A stretch of 64,000 nucleotides of DNA from Parascedosporium putredinis. Taxonomy: Eukaryota; Ascomycota; Sordariomycetes; Microascales; Microascaceae. The notes below the pieces were generated by a model. The model saw only the letters and a list, made by a program, of their open reading frames with translations. It did no database searches and had not been told where the DNA came from. The position numbers and the translations under genes are program-made. The stretch spans positions 62,001 to 126,000 of the forward strand of contig CASHTG010000012.1 in NCBI GenBank assembly GCA_949357655.1, read 5' to 3'. The first letter of the stretch is position 1. The number at the start of each line of letters is the position of its first letter. Of the stretch, positions 1-13,000 are shown piece after piece.

Positions 1-167
1 TTCCCCTTCTTCAATCCCAGTTTCCTTTCTAGCTGCAAGATGCGGGCATCCTCTTCAGCAAGCTCTTCTCTCAGGCGTTTTGAGCCTCCAGATATCGCGG
101 GTGACGCACTAAGGGCCACGGCCGGCGTAATTTGGGAGACAGCCGATCTTTTCCTCTTGCCGGCCAT
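1..167 (-). CDS. 5' end of a basic, probably nucleolar protein (partial, runs off the left edge)
   Basis: The reading frame opens with ATG at 167 and stays open for 55 codons to the edge of the window. The peptide starts MAGKRKRSAVSQ and ends in LERKLGLKKG, preceded by an acidic EELAEEDARILQ stretch. A basic N-terminus followed by an acidic patch and an 'xLExKLGxKxGK' motif resembles fungal ribosome-biogenesis proteins such as Sgd1/NOM1 or Noc3-type factors. That is recollection of the motif style only; too little is present to choose. The start is supported by the absence of an upstream in-frame ATG with similar composition. The remaining body lies outside the window. Confidence 0.5.
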   Translation of the reverse strand, partial: MAGKRKRSAVSQITPAVALSASPAISGGSKRLREELAEEDARILQLERKLGLKKG

Positions 168-1841
168 TTTAATTCTGAGTAAACCCTGAAGGTTCTCCTC
201 AAGATGAAGAAAGTCAAGGGTGTCGAAGGGACTCGCGCATTGTTACTGAAGAGGGTTGGTTGGATTTCTCCTGGGACCCAACATTGAATTTTCCCGCTCT
301 CAGACTTATTTTCTGCCTAGCAAATAGATCCATAGATATCAGTATGCTGTAACACTGAATGACCGCCTAAAGGCGGTGAGGGATAGGCGAGTCCTCAAAA
401 TTGGCCAGGCCCATTGTAGCCACAAGTGCCACAGGCGTGGCAAGTCACCATGACCCCACCAACTACCAGGCCCCTCCATCTTCCTCACTAAATTCTATTG
501 GAATCGTAACTCAACTTCCTTCACGCCGTTGCCTACGAAGCGATGGGCTCCAACCTTTTAAATAATGAACAGGTTTGTGGTTTGCGCCATTATTTCTCCA
601 CTTTGTCTCCTACGGGTTTTGCAAAAGCTGATTTTCTAGTTTCTCGCGAGACTGGGTGAGCTGTTCACCCAGGCGAAGGGAAAGACCGGAGGATCGATCT
701 TCCTCACTCAAAAAGATGTCGGTTTGATACTTCTTCTGTCTAAACCATCGTATTGCCATGCTGATAGCTAGATCAGTGACATATAATCAAGGCCTACCCC
801 AAGTTACGGATGATGACCCCTTTCCCGATTTGAATCCCGAACGACCACTGCCAGTCCTTATCCGGGCTACAAACGGGAAGTCTAAGGCGAAACGGTCCCA
901 AAAATAAAATTCTCGACGTTGGTAGAAGCCCACGAGATCGAATCCTTCTATTCTCGATATGCCGATGTGTGTAAGACAGGAATGGGAGCTCTCAAACCGA
1001 GAGATAGGAGTAAGAAGAGATCTAAAGCGAAGAAAAAGAAGGCTACTACGATTAGCCCAAATTGAAGTACCAGCCGTGGAAAACAGAGCCTTTCGACCGG
1101 GGGCTAGTAGAGAATTTTTGTCCAGTCTCGTCATATAAGTTGTTTAATTCCGTGGTGGTTCCCGTTGCCCAGGCCACCATATCCCCTCTCTGAATGTGAA
1201 GAGGTTAAAACCCTTGCACGGATTTCTGGACTGGCACTCGGTTCGAGTGGAAAGGATGGTTAGGGAACTTGGCGAGTTTTTCGTAAGACACATTGTGTTA
1301 GCGCGATGGCTTCTTTGTAAACTTTAGCTTTTGCTCGCTGCGAGCCATTCGAGCGGTTCGGCATAGCTGCGCGGAAGAATTACTACGTGCCCGCATTGCA
1401 GACTTGGCCAAGCACATCTGAATGTAAACTCCACGGAGAAGAGAGAATCTCGGCTCGGAGGCTTTCAAACTTGTAGGCCACCTCATAAGCCTCGTCAGTC
1501 TTACAGTGTGTTTCGCCCCCTTCGCGGCCCGCTTTGGCTCGTGTTCGGATGCCTTGTGCAGCAAGGAGAACAACGGCCGCCATGATGTAGCGTTCCGTTA
1601 CATATATCACAAGGGAGTTCAAGCACATTTTTTTCATCGAAAATCCGTTCCGTCTACTAAATTAAAGGACAGTAAGTAGAACTGCGTGGACTCAATAAAT
1701 AAAAAACACACAGACAAGATAAATACGAATGAGCACTTTGCCGGTTACTAGGAAGGCCGCGAGAGAGTGGATACAGAAGAATACGCAATTTGAAGTGCAT
1801 AGGAATGATAGCAATCTGAAGAAAGGCAGGCCCATGCTTCG
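168..1841. other. Intergenic, 1.7 kb
   Basis: This is the region upstream of the left-edge gene and downstream of the GBP2-like gene. It holds only ORFs of up to 115 codons on the minus strand, without recognisable domains or convincing splice partners. A perfect 14-base palindrome, CCGCCTAAAGGCGG, lies near 363-376. I see no RNA gene. Confidence 0.5.
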
Positions 1842-4800
1842 TTACATGATTTGATCCTGGGTGAGCCCGCCGTGGTTATCTGTATCCATCGAATCTTCGC
1901 CACCACCGGGATGAAGATACCGAACGAAACTTAGACCCAGAGGGCGATTTCCATATTGATATCCTTGAAACTTGGTGATAGATGTCTCCGCTGTTTCCAC
2001 CGTTTCGAAGCGGACGACACCAGTGCCTCGGGAGCGACCGCTGGGCTCATATTGAATCTCGGCCTGCTCTACTTTACCAATGGTGGAGAATAGGTCAACG
2101 AGATCATCGTTGCTCGTCGACCAAGGAAGCTAGGAAAGCGTCAGTCCTTGACCGTTGAATGAGGGCAAGTGTCACGACAAACATACATTCTTGACATAGA
2201 TGGTGTCGCTTCGTTCAGTTCCGGCTGTGGCATAGTCCGTGAATGGGTTTGGCTGGGCTGGTGGACCTGCATTTGCATCAAAGCTACCCCCAAAATTCCC
2301 ACGAGGGGGTAGCCGCCGGCAAAGCCACCACGGCCACCGCCGAAGCCTCCCCGCCCGCCGTATCCACCGCCAAAGCCACCGCGGCCACCTGCGAAACCAC
2401 CTCGTCCGCCTCCGAACCCAACGGGACCGGTACCGGCATACCTATCCTCACGAACTTCCAGAAGGCGCCCCTGCCAGTCATAGCCATTGAACTGGGCGAT
2501 GGCATTCCGGGCATCATCAGGGCTTTCGTAGACAACGATACCGGAGCCCTTGGGCCGGCCGTCGGGGCCAATATGGACGTCCGCGCGAATTACTGCGCCA
2601 CTGCGGGCTGGCCACATACGAGAGTTAGTTGATTTGGTGATGCGTTGGTAGCATGATTGGATTTATAACACTTACCGGCCTGGCGGAACAAGTCTTTCAG
2701 ATCTTGCCAGCCTACGTTGTAAGGGAGCTAGAGGGAGGTTAGTTGGTACGGTCGAAAGTGGGCGACTCATGCACGGGGGTCACAAACGTTGGCGATATAG
2801 ATTTGCCGCCCACCTCCTCCAGGGGCACCGCCGCCATGGCCAGGATAACCGCCTTGCATGCCGCCACCGAAGCCGCCGCGGCCACCTGTGGAGCCTATAA
2901 ACCGTGGCTCGGCCTCCCGATCCTAAAGCTGCTTAGCTGAAAAGGACTAAGTGTGAGGCAGGGGAAAAGAATTATACCTCTCGGACGTAAACCAATCTAC
3001 CCATTAGGTTTTGATTGCTTAGAGTGTTGACCGCATTTTGGGCTTGCTCCTTGTTGCGTATTCCACAATACTAAATATCAGACAGCACTTAAGTTAGAGA
3101 GTTTGAAGATGCAAGTGGCGATTAGGTGCTTGACTGTCCCGACAAGACCGGTAGGGGGTAGTGTATGATGGAGAGATTGGAAGAACTTACCCGCATCCCT
3201 ACAGGTCCCAATGGACACCAGTGACCCAACCCGTCAATCCAACCATTTCATCGTGACCAAGAGAAAGAAGGGAAGGAAACCACAAAAGAAAACCAGCCAA
3301 TAGACTACGTGTAGGCGCCCACCTTCGACATTCCATTTGGAAGCAACAACACCTCGGCGAAGAGAACTTCTCCAGCTACGTGACGGAAAGAAAGGGTTAG
3401 AATGTTAGTGTCTTATAAATGGCACTCGTTAAGAGGTGGGGATAGAGCCAGAGCCATTGGGCGACTGAATCACTACCCGCGATACGGGATTCGGGGGATG
3501 AATGGAAGAAGACTGAACATGCGCGGTCCATAATTACCTTGTCTCATAAAATCTTTCAGATGGTGCCACTTCACGTCGTACGAGAGATTCCCGACATAGA
3601 CCCTGCGGTCCTGTTGCGAAGTCTCCCTGATACTACTCATTCTCTGTTCCTTTGCGGCTTGACGATCCTCAAAAGACCTCTGGTGCTGGGCGCCTCCGGT
3701 ATAACCAGTGTTGGATCCTCCGCCAGGCGCGCTCACTCCCGTCATGGGACTGCGCTGGCGACGAAACTCTTCTCGGCTTTCACCCGCGAGCGGCTGCGAG
3801 GAGAGAATGACCGACGTCTCCCCGAGCGACCAGGGCTACGGGAACGTCCGCGGCGGGGTGATCTAGACCTCTCACGCTTCATTTGCGTTAGTAAGACTGG
3901 TGCCTGAGTCGCCGTGAATCCCGAAAGAGAACCATGGCTTCCTGAATGATGTAGTGCTGGTAATAAGAAGCATCAAGTATAATGTTCATACCCGGGCAAT
4001 TATGCCGCATGCAACCGTGATGGGAGGGGGAAATGGTTGATGGTAGCAAAAAGCACCTGTTGAAATGGGCAAGGGATAAGGGGAACAATGAAGTCCGGAG
4101 GAGGGAAGGGGGATGTGTTCAAAGCCGAGATGAGCGCCGCAATGGATCCCTTAGAGCAACCTGTTTGGCTATGCTTGAAGATGAGGACGTTATGTCAAGG
4201 CTATGCTTGGCTGCATGGCACAATGATGGCGCGGTATTCCCGTCATAAGCCAACAGTAATTGCAGTTTGGTCTCAGAGCATTGCCCATCTTGCGGGGAGG
4301 TGCAAAGGCACGAGTTAAATGCGATGAATTGGATGCGCGGCAAAACTTACTGGTCGATAGTTATCTCCGGAGTCAGCTAGAGCGACATTCAGTTAGAGGA
4401 GTGTGATATCCAGGTGGTGGTAAGATGAAGCAGTAAAGCGGTAGAAAAGCCGAGAGGGAAGGGAAAGAGCCTTGAGGAGGGTGATTCGGAACGAGGGGGA
4501 TTGGTTGAAGTATTATTTCCGAAGTTTAGAGGGGTCAAGGTCTAGGTAGTCAACGGAGATGGGTGCGGAGGAAGGGATGCATGCAGGGAAAGGGGGCGAG
4601 AGCGAGGGTGCTTATAGAAGACACTGCAATGTGGGAGACGGGCGGGGCGCAGATGAGGAGGTGAGTAGGGCAAAGAGACGACAGTGAGGGACTTGAAGAT
4701 CCAGCGAGCTTGACCTAGGGCCTGCTGGGCGAAGCAAAGTTACAAGGACCCAGGCATTGGCAGGAGACAGCTCGTGGTAACACGTCACCCTGTCACTCAC

Positions 4801-5036
4801 ATAGCACACGTCCGGAGAATCCCAACACGGAGCAAGCCGAATTTTTGAACCGTAGGCCTAGAGCAAAGAGGCGGCTTATACGGGGCTTGCGCCAGAATTT
4901 GTTTCTCTCCGCCATTCACTTGCTGGCACAGGAAGGGCTAGGGAGAAGGCGAGTAAGGCTTGGGCAGCGAGGCTGAAGGGCGACAGGGGATGGAGAGACG
5001 ATATTGAATGGACGCCGCTGTACGAGACTTACCCAT
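1842..5036 (-). CDS. GBP2: Gbp2/Hrb1-like SR-type mRNA-binding protein with three RRMs
   Basis: This is a shuttling mRNA-export and quality-control factor of the yeast Gbp2/Hrb1 family, expected in the nucleus and on mRNPs. Ten exons fit: 5033-5036, 4351-4376, 3538-3876, 3323-3375, 3191-3198, 2978-3070, 2788-2922, 2676-2727, 2187-2592 and 1842-2129. The protein is about 468 residues. It has an RS-rich N-terminus (RERSRSPRRGRSRSP), then RRM1 (about 101-173, RNP2 VYVGNL, RNP1 KGCGIVEY), RRM2 (about 214-285, IYIANL, KGSGIVVY), a Gly/Phe/Arg linker of GGRGGF repeats, and RRM3 (about 368-445, IYVKNL, RGTGVVRF). The first coding exon is only ATG plus G and reads MADSGDNYRP after splicing. Three missing bases break the frame: a C/G run near 3785, a GG near 3045 and the G run at about 2307-2311. 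Adding them makes the CDS divisible by three. Confidence 0.9.
3191..3198 (-). other. GBP2: 8-nt microexon of the GBP2-like gene
   Basis: Eight bases are flanked by a CTGTAG acceptor and a GTAAGT donor. They join AAG at the end of the 53-nt exon to TATTGTGGAATAC in the next exon, giving KGCGIVEY, the RNP1 core of RRM1. Without the microexon the RNP1 motif is destroyed, so the splice model is well supported even though no transcript is available. Confidence 0.85.
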
Positions 5037-8000
5037 GATGGTAGCTGATATTCAAGCAAAGAATGCCGGTGTGGAGGGGCACGTTGGCAAAGAAGGGAGA
5101 ATAAGATAAAATAAAAAGTCTCGAGAGCTTGGGTGATGAAGTGAAGATCAGACCAGCCTCTGAGAACCGATGGAAAGAGGAAAGAATGTACTCGAGGGGT
5201 AGCTAAATTGGTGGCGGGACACTGTAATCTCAGCAAAAGTCCTGTACTCTGCAGAGAATGGCGACGTGGAGGGCTCTAATATGGGCCAATTGAAGGGTGG
5301 GGGTTTGTCTGTTAGTTGTGTACGAAATGAAAAGTCATGACCTACTCCGAAAGTAGATAGTCAACGGGAGGTTTGGATGGGAGGAAGGCTGGGTTGGAGA
5401 GGGTGGCACAGGACGCGAAGCTGGCGCGCTCTGAGATTGGGGCGCTGCAAAGCGAGGGAAGGGAAAAGGGGCAAAGGAGTACAAGGTCGGGGATCGAGGC
5501 AAGAGTATAGGATGAAGATTGCAGATTGGAAAGCGTCGAACAAGGGAACGTAGCCATCAACAACAGGGTGACGAGACTCACGAAATCAGGGATCGAGATG
5601 ATGTGGTTGGATGGGCGTAGGACAAGACAGCCAGAGAGGTCCCGAGGTACAGACAACGGCACGGTTCGTGGGCACACTTCTTGGAGACAGTGGAGCAGCT
5701 AGATATTTGGAGTTGGTTAAGAAAAAAAAAGAAAAAAAGAAAAACAGACCAAGCGCTTCAAGGTGATGACAGTGCTCACAAGTACGACAACAAACGCGGA
5801 GAAGGCCCTCCAATGGTAGCGCGTGCTTGGGGGTGGACAGGTGGACGGGTTACTCGAATAAATGTTAGGGAATGACAAACCAAAATTGTGCTTGAGGATT
5901 TTTGTTCTTGCTAGCCAATAGGAGCGCTAAATGAACAAAATGCTATTATACCTCAACCACGAAGTATCCGAGATGATTTGAGGAAGTTTCTGTGCAATTT
6001 TTGGTTCTCGCGATCATGGATATTTGTGCCTCCCACGTTTAGGCACCGTGTATCCGTCCTCCCTTACCATGGCGAGGCGGTATGTTGATGTGTGAGAGAC
6101 TTGCGCGATGCGAATGCTGCTAGTTCCATATCGTGTTTCTACGTCGTCTCCCCTTCATCTTCGTCCAAAACTCTTGATATGACATATAATTTCCAGGATC
6201 CTACCACCAACCATGGACTCCTACTCATTTGTTTATGTGTGGTGTATTAGACTCCACTCCTGTATCTTCGACAGATGCAATAATGTAGCGCCGAAAGATG
6301 GTGTGAGAATTGCTCGAAGAGACAAAGAGGGGTGGATACGCAGGAGGGTAGTAAAAGGAGAAATGGGAAGATATGTGGATGAAGAGCATTGAATGTATTG
6401 AAGTGCCTCGACCCTGGCCTTTGATACGCGGTTGGTCCTGTTGGAGAATCGGCGTGCGGGGCAAACTTGCTCCCAGTTCGCTCCGTAACTCAGCCTTCTC
6501 AATAGCACCAGATGAGGTTTGTACTCGCCCAGGCCAGATTGAGCGTAATCCTCATTACATTGCATGTATGTATTGCTGATCCAAGCCTCGAGGTTAATGC
6601 CAGAGCCCAGTCTATCGAGGATACAGAATGGAATACTACCAGTACCACGCAGACACCTACACGTTTGGTCTCTTCCCAGATCGCGTCTATTTCCCAAGAT
6701 TTGATCAATAACGACCCTCGCTTTCGTCACTCGGTGTGAAAACGAGGCTTGGCGTTCTTGGTTCCAAACGGTGTATGTGGCCATGTGTGGGTGTCGTAGT
6801 AATCGCTCTTGACAGTGAATCAGCATCGCGGGTGGGCGTGAGGGCCACTTTCTTCTCGCTCCTCTCGTCCTTCTCGTCCAGTCCCTACAAGCCGACAGAG
6901 GTGAAGGGCGGAAATGGAAGACGGGAGCAAAGGCCCAGGTAGACACCCAATTTTTCAAGATCACAAGTCACCATGTCTTGAAGCCAACGTCGGGCTCTTG
7001 GGAGCAGTGTCGCTACGAACCCCGGATTACCCATCGCCACAGGGACAGGCCGGAATGTATTTAGGCCTCTGGTTATCGCATTGAATTCCTGATGAATTTA
7101 GTAGCTTAGCACTCACTGCCGTATTTCAGGCAACATGTCGGCAAACAGATTTGTAGTACCTTAGTACTCTTCTGGTTGTGATTAGCTCCGGCGTTTGGCC
7201 AAGATACCTCTTTGATTGTGGGCGACGGTACCTCAAAAACTGTGGCTGGGATCGTTTCGTGGAGGAGAGTCTTGTTATGCTTGTACAAGCTGTTCATAGG
7301 TTACTTGCCAGTGTTCGATACTGTGCTTAATCGGAAGAGCTGCTTGGGTCGCTGGCTAGACATCTTGGGGTGTGCCAGAGCTGGGTCTTACTGGACATTC
7401 GCTTCCTTTGCTTCATGGTGCTTGCCGCAACCCTTCAGACTCATCAGCCGGACCCTTTTCGCCTGCATCAGTGGCACAGACCGATGAATCAATCGATCCA
7501 CCCACCACCTTCGTCCAGACCAGAGCCTTGTAAGGAAAAAAATACCTCATGTTGAGAAGATTGTTCAGAATAGCCACTGCTCCAGTCTGACCGACGTCGG
7601 CGGCTCCTGAAGTACTATATTTCGTAGCTTCACAATAGAAGGAGACTCGCCTTGGCTGGGGAGACTTGCTCGGAAGGGGAAATGGGGGCTTCTTTAATAT
7701 TGCTTCGTGATTATGGGGCGACGACGAGATTTGTTCTAGGGAGCGCTGCTAGGATTCATTTGGAACATGGCGGGAGAAGATGCATCGCCTTGCCCCTCTC
7801 GTCTGCACTGTTACTGAGCCGGCAGACCGGTGAGAGGCAGGAATGCAATTCCGGTTAGGAACTTGGCCACCACCCTGGTAGCTGCAGCAGGGGCAGAAAC
7901 CATCTATGTAGTTACGCTGCTGTTACGAGCATCACACTTATAGAAGGTGATAACGCCGAGTACATTGTCGGGGACCAACAGCGGGTCTGCCTGCATTGTG

Positions 8001-8781
8001 AAGCCGAGGCCAGGGAGGCTCAAGCTCGGCACGAGACGAGCAGCGTCAGCTATCCTTGGATTGGGCTGTCCCGCCCATCGGCACACAGGAATGACTTGGT
8101 CCGCTGCAGCATCCTGCATAGGACCTTCCCCGGCCCGCCTCTTCCTGTCAATCCTCCCGAACAAGACGTCCGAGTTCTCTTGGGAAGTACATTACTCGAG
8201 GATGCGTGCTTTATTTGCGAGCCCCCAAGACTTTGATCAGAAGCCCAGGCGAGAAGACCAATATCGGCTGCTCCCCCGCCTAGTTCTTGGTTGACGATGG
8301 CTCTCTGGTATATTTTGGGAACAGCCTATGTGTGCTGAAGTCTGGTGGTGCTGTTGACGAGGTCTTCTTTGCCCACCCCATGGATAGGATTATTGGGCCT
8401 TCAACCGGGAACCATCGTCTCGTAACAGAGAATTTAATTCCCATCTTCTGTGATGGGTTAAGGGGGCTGTTGTTGAGTTAAAGTTTCAACTTTGACGAGC
8501 GCTGGTGAGGGTTGAGGGGATTCGGCTGTCATGATATGGTCCAAGCTCCCCTTGTCAGCAGACCCGCTAAGCTGTGGGACTGGATTGATCCATCCATGGC
8601 TCCATTTCTTCGATCTGTGGCTCTTCAAGGCTTTACGTCCAGATGTGGCTAATTTCAGTTGTAAAATTTCCGACTCTGAAGAAAGAAGGAGCCTCAAGAC
8701 GCATTCGACAAGTAGAACAGCTTTATTCCCTCACGCTCGAAGGGTCTGCATACTCTATGATCGGGATCGTCGCGACAGAGA
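5037..8781. other. Intergenic, 3.7 kb, no supported gene
   Basis: This is sequence upstream of the GBP2-like gene and of COQ9, which are divergently arranged. An A-rich run lies at about 5709-5745. The longest open frame is 243 codons on the minus strand (6233-6964). It has no recognised domain, no obvious splice partner and competing frames on both strands, so I do not call it a gene. Indels are common in this sequence, so a broken lineage-specific gene could be hidden here. Confidence 0.4.
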
Positions 8782-9644
8782 ATGATGCTATCCAAACTGC
8801 GCAACCTGCAAGCCTTCTGCAGAACCTCGACCAGCGCAAGTCTCTCTCACACACCTTCCCATGTTGTCCTGCCAATCGTCACCAGGCCTTTCCATAGTTA
8901 CGATCATCCAGCAACAGACACACCAGTTTTCAACGCTACAGAGACAACCATCCTTAGCTCTGCGTACAAGCACATCCCCGAATTGGGCTTCGGGCAGGCA
9001 GCTCTAAGCCGCGGCGCCAGGGACGCCGGCTATCTCGATATCAGCACTACAGCCCTCCAACACGGCCCGTTCTCTTTAATACGGTACCATCTGGTAACGA
9101 GGAGAGAGGGCTTAAGTGAGAGATGCGATAAGATATATGGCGAGACCGGTAGTCAAAATCTTGCTATCCGTGACAGGGTAGAAAGGTTGGCTTGGGAAAG
9201 GCTCCTCGGCAATGCCGAGCTGATTCACAAGTGGCAAGAGGTAGAGTTGTTTAACTCCCGACGATTTAGATCACATATATGGGATCTTACTAATATATTA
9301 TCGAATTCCAGGCTCTCGCGATAATGGCGCAACCAACCTTCGTACCAACTGCTCTGAAAGAGCTTTCCTTGCTTTCTGACGAAATCTGGTTTCTTGCCGG
9401 TGACACGGCCGTGGACCCAACATGGTATACCAAGCGCGCCTCACTTGCTGCCATTTATGCCTCAAGTGAACTCTTTATGACAACCGATAAATCACCCAAC
9501 TTCGGAGAAACTCGGGCCTTCCTCCAGCGGCGTCTGGAAGAGGCTGCGAATGCCGATGGTTTCCTAGGAACCGTGGGTGAGTGGGTCGGCTTCACCGCGA
9601 ATGCTGGTGTCAATGTCTTGAGGAGCAAGGGAGTGTGGATCTGA
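8782..9644 (+). CDS. COQ9: Ubiquinone biosynthesis protein COQ9
   Basis: COQ9 is a lipid-binding TetR-fold protein of the mitochondrial CoQ synthome that presents intermediates to the hydroxylase COQ7. Two exons (8782-9240 and 9312-9644) are joined by a 71-base intron with a GTAGAG donor and TTCCAG acceptor; they encode 263 residues. The N-terminus is rich in Ser, Thr, Arg and Leu, as in a mitochondrial presequence. The mature part starts around FHSYDHPATDTPVF. COQ9 hallmarks are HIPELGFGQAAL with GARDAGYLDIS near residues 60-85, HKWQEALAIM across the splice, and the C-terminal DEIWFLAGD, WYTKRASLAAIYASSELFM and FLQRRLEEA blocks. A second ATG follows immediately at 8785. This is one of only two multi-exon genes here with no inferred frame break. 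Its 3' end faces SMC6. Confidence 0.93.
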
Positions 9645-10077
9645 ACCATTGATGCGAAGCTTGACGCAGTAGAGGTTTGGATGCTATTTATCCGCCCTTT
9701 CGACATCGTCCTTGCCGTCTCTCAATGCACCTCAAGAAAGATTTACGGGAAGGTAGCCTTGTAATATAGATGTACAATATCAAGATATATATCTCGCTCA
9801 CGAGGGCCGCTAGACCAGGTTCTCCCTGGGCGCAAAGGGCCGTGGCTAGAAACTATCAATCTCTAATTGCGTCCCATGCCCAAACCGTCCCTAACATACT
9901 AAGGGCCCTAGGTCCGCGTTCAGACACCTGCTGGAGACGTCTGATTCCGTGTCTGGACGGCTTTTTAGGGCGCCTTGTATCTAGCGGTTACATGTATTCT
10001 TACTCTTTCTTTCATGTTTTCTACGCATTCGTCCCCCCCTTCCCCCTTCTTGCCGAACGGGAGGCACGTGGAGCTGT
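9645..10077. other. Convergent 3' region between COQ9 and SMC6
   Basis: These 433 bases lie between two convergent stop codons and should hold both 3' UTRs. I see no ORF with coding character and no clear polyadenylation signal pair. Confidence 0.5.
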
Positions 10078-13000
10078 CTATCGGGCCTGTTGCATCTCAG
10101 GAAGAGTTCGCTGGCGAGGATCCGAAAGTCTATTGAAGAGATAGTTAGCATACGCCTGCCATGATATTGAGCGCGTAACCATACCGAATAATTTTGACAT
10201 CCTTAGACAGGCTGGCACGCCCCTCGATGGCGTTTGGTGTGATGAGGATGTACTGCCTCGAGACCGACCGGCGAGCCGCAGTTATCTGCATCAAAGATCT
10301 GTCAGGTGAAGGCCAGTCAAGGGAAAATGAAGGGAGATTAGTATGATACGTACAAGCATATTAGTGCTGATGGCGCGGTTGATATTATCCATGAATACAT
10401 CAAACTCGTCCAGGCATCTGATAGATGAGCCCATGGCTTCCCAAATAGAGAGAAGCATGCAAATGGATGCGAAGGACTTTTCGCCACCAGAAAGGGTTTT
10501 GGTTTCCTGCCACCGCCGATTTTGCGAGTTTCGTCAGGTTCTACCTGTAAGGCGAGTCTTCTGCTGCGGTGATCGATCAGCATTCTACCTCGAAATCCCC
10601 GCTCACTAAGTAAGTAGTTGAAGTTGACCCGGGTTCGAGCGGATAGGAAACGTTGGAAGGACCTCCATCTCTTCAAACGCTCAGCCAAGGCTTGCTTGAG
10701 TTCCTGCTGTAACTGCAGCTGGTTCATATGTTCTTTTGTGGCTGTTTCATAGAATATTTGTGCCTTCTCTGCCCGTTCCGTGATTTCGTGCTCCGAGGCA
10801 CCAAGCCTACGTTCTAGCTTCTCAAGCTGAGCCATGAGTGCCTTATACTTCACTTCAATACTCTTGAAGGTTGCATCTTCGGCGATATGGACACGGTCTC
10901 CCACCGTTTCTCGGGCTTGCTGATCGAGTGCCTCGACAGCCGCCTGTTGCCTATCTCTGTCAGCTACAGCCCTATCCTTGACTAGTCGAGCCTGGTCGCG
11001 TTCCTCAAACGCATCGTTTTTCGCCGAAAGGGCTAACTTCCTCGAATCAGCCTTATTTGCTGCCTTACGGACAGCATTGTCGCGGCGGACCTTGAACTGG
11101 GCGGCACTAGTAGTCGCTTCCTTCATTAGGGCCTGAAGTTGTTCACATCTTTTGTTCAAATCTGGCTTTCGGACAGCCATGTCCCCGTACTGCTCCCCTT
11201 CGTGCTTAACCCGGAATTCCGCTTGCTCTAGCGACTCCTTCAAGTTTGTTAATTCGATATCTCCCCTCAAACCTGTCAAGCTCAGCCTCTAGATTGTCGG
11301 CATTTGCTTGTGCAATACGTCGACGCTTTTCTAGCTCTTGCCGCTGAGTTGAGGCATTTTTCAATGCGCCCTGGCAGTTCTCTACCATGTTTTCAGCATC
11401 ACGAGACTGAGCTTGTGTTTCACGCAGTTCCTCGCGTAGGTGGTTTAGGATGCCTTGTTGATGGTGGATCTGTGCCTCATCATCTGAGCACAGTCTTGGA
11501 GAGCCAGTGTAGGGGCGCACGGGGTCGAGACTCTGGTCCCCACGACTATTGATTATCAGAGATATGCCCTCCCCTGGTTTTCTATCGTGGTGACACAATC
11601 CAAAGGCGACATTTCGAGGACGATCATTGAATATGACCTTCTCAGCATCAGTTCGGGACCCAATCAGGAGGGCCTGTTCGATTTTGTGATGAATGATGAG
11701 TTGATCCCTGACTAGATCGTCTTCAAACTGTAGGACACGGAGAATCGTATCATAGCGATGATCCGGCTCCTTCCCCTTCAAATCCAGCGGGCGGCCGGTT
11801 GAAATTAAGACAGGCGTGTTCCTAACACCGGCGCGCTTCATCAGATTACGCAAACGGACAGCATCACGCTGGCCGGTGGCGATGAAAGCGTTTGGGGTAG
11901 ACCCGAGAATTCTTTCAATCACACTTGACCACTCTGGCTTCGAAAGGCGAATAAGACGCCCTAGAGGTCCGATCGGCTTATGCTCAAAACCCCGATCGCT
12001 TTCGATCATACTGATAAGTTTATGGGTGTTAGGGTCGAAGCCACCAAACCCAGAGCCGCGATTTTGCTGTAAGTCATGGATTCGCCTCTCAATGGCACGA
12101 AGCTCGGCCTTTTTCCCGTTCAGGGCATCTCTCGATGCATACATGCCCTTTTAGCTTCATCGAGCCGACGCTGAGTCTCGTGCATGTCCCGACCAGCGTG
12201 ATTGATCTCCATGTCCAACCGCTCAACCTCCTCGTTAGCAGCCTTAAGTTCAGCCTCTTTCGCAGCACGGCCACCGCCCGTAGCCTCGGCTAGCCGTCGT
12301 TCTTCGTTGACAATCCGGCGCTCTAAAGACCTAACATCTTCTTTAGCATTTTTAGTCGGTCCCGCGCGGTTCTCTCTTCGTTGTGAAGAGCGGAGAGTTC
12401 AGCTTTAGCAGCAAGATACGCATCCTTGGCGGCCTTTTCCTGGGACTCGACCATTTCACCCTCAGTCTCCATGACCTGCACGTTCTCCTCTGCAAGCCGT
12501 AGTGATTCATCCGCCACCTCTAGAATCTGTGAATGCTCCTGAATTTTCCTCTCAGCACGCTCCACGCGCTCGTCAGTCGCGGCAATAGCCAGCTCGGCTT
12601 TTCTCAAAGATCTTTCTTGCTCCACGACCTGAGCCCAGATTAACTGGTTCCGATAAAGTCGACGTTTTTCGCGGAGGGCCTCATTCTTTCTCAGTGTCTC
12701 TAAGTCGCGATTCGCATCGCGGTGCTCCCTTCTAGGCGTTTGACATAATCAGCGGCAGATTCGAGCTTTGCCTCGATATTATCCGCTGTTTGCATGACTA
12801 GCTTGTAATCATTGTCGAGAGCTTCAAGTTGCACGCCTTGCACAAAGAACTTATACTTGAGTGCAGGCGACGACGCATTCAGGAATTGGCGGGCATTATC
12901 TTGAGAGAGGACATTGAGTGGGTTGTCCATTTGGAGACAAAAGTATTCGACCAGCTCGTCTACATCCCGCCGTTTTGTCGAGATGATGCGCCCAAGAGAA

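Noticed and set aside
2239..2632. Overlapping open frames on the plus strand, 83 and 129 codons
   Set aside because: They are the complement of the Gly/Arg-rich linker and RRM2 of the GBP2-like gene; the repeat composition keeps stops out.
6233..6964. 243-codon minus-strand open frame
   Set aside because: No domain, no codon pattern that I can see, no splice partners, and competing open frames on both strands.
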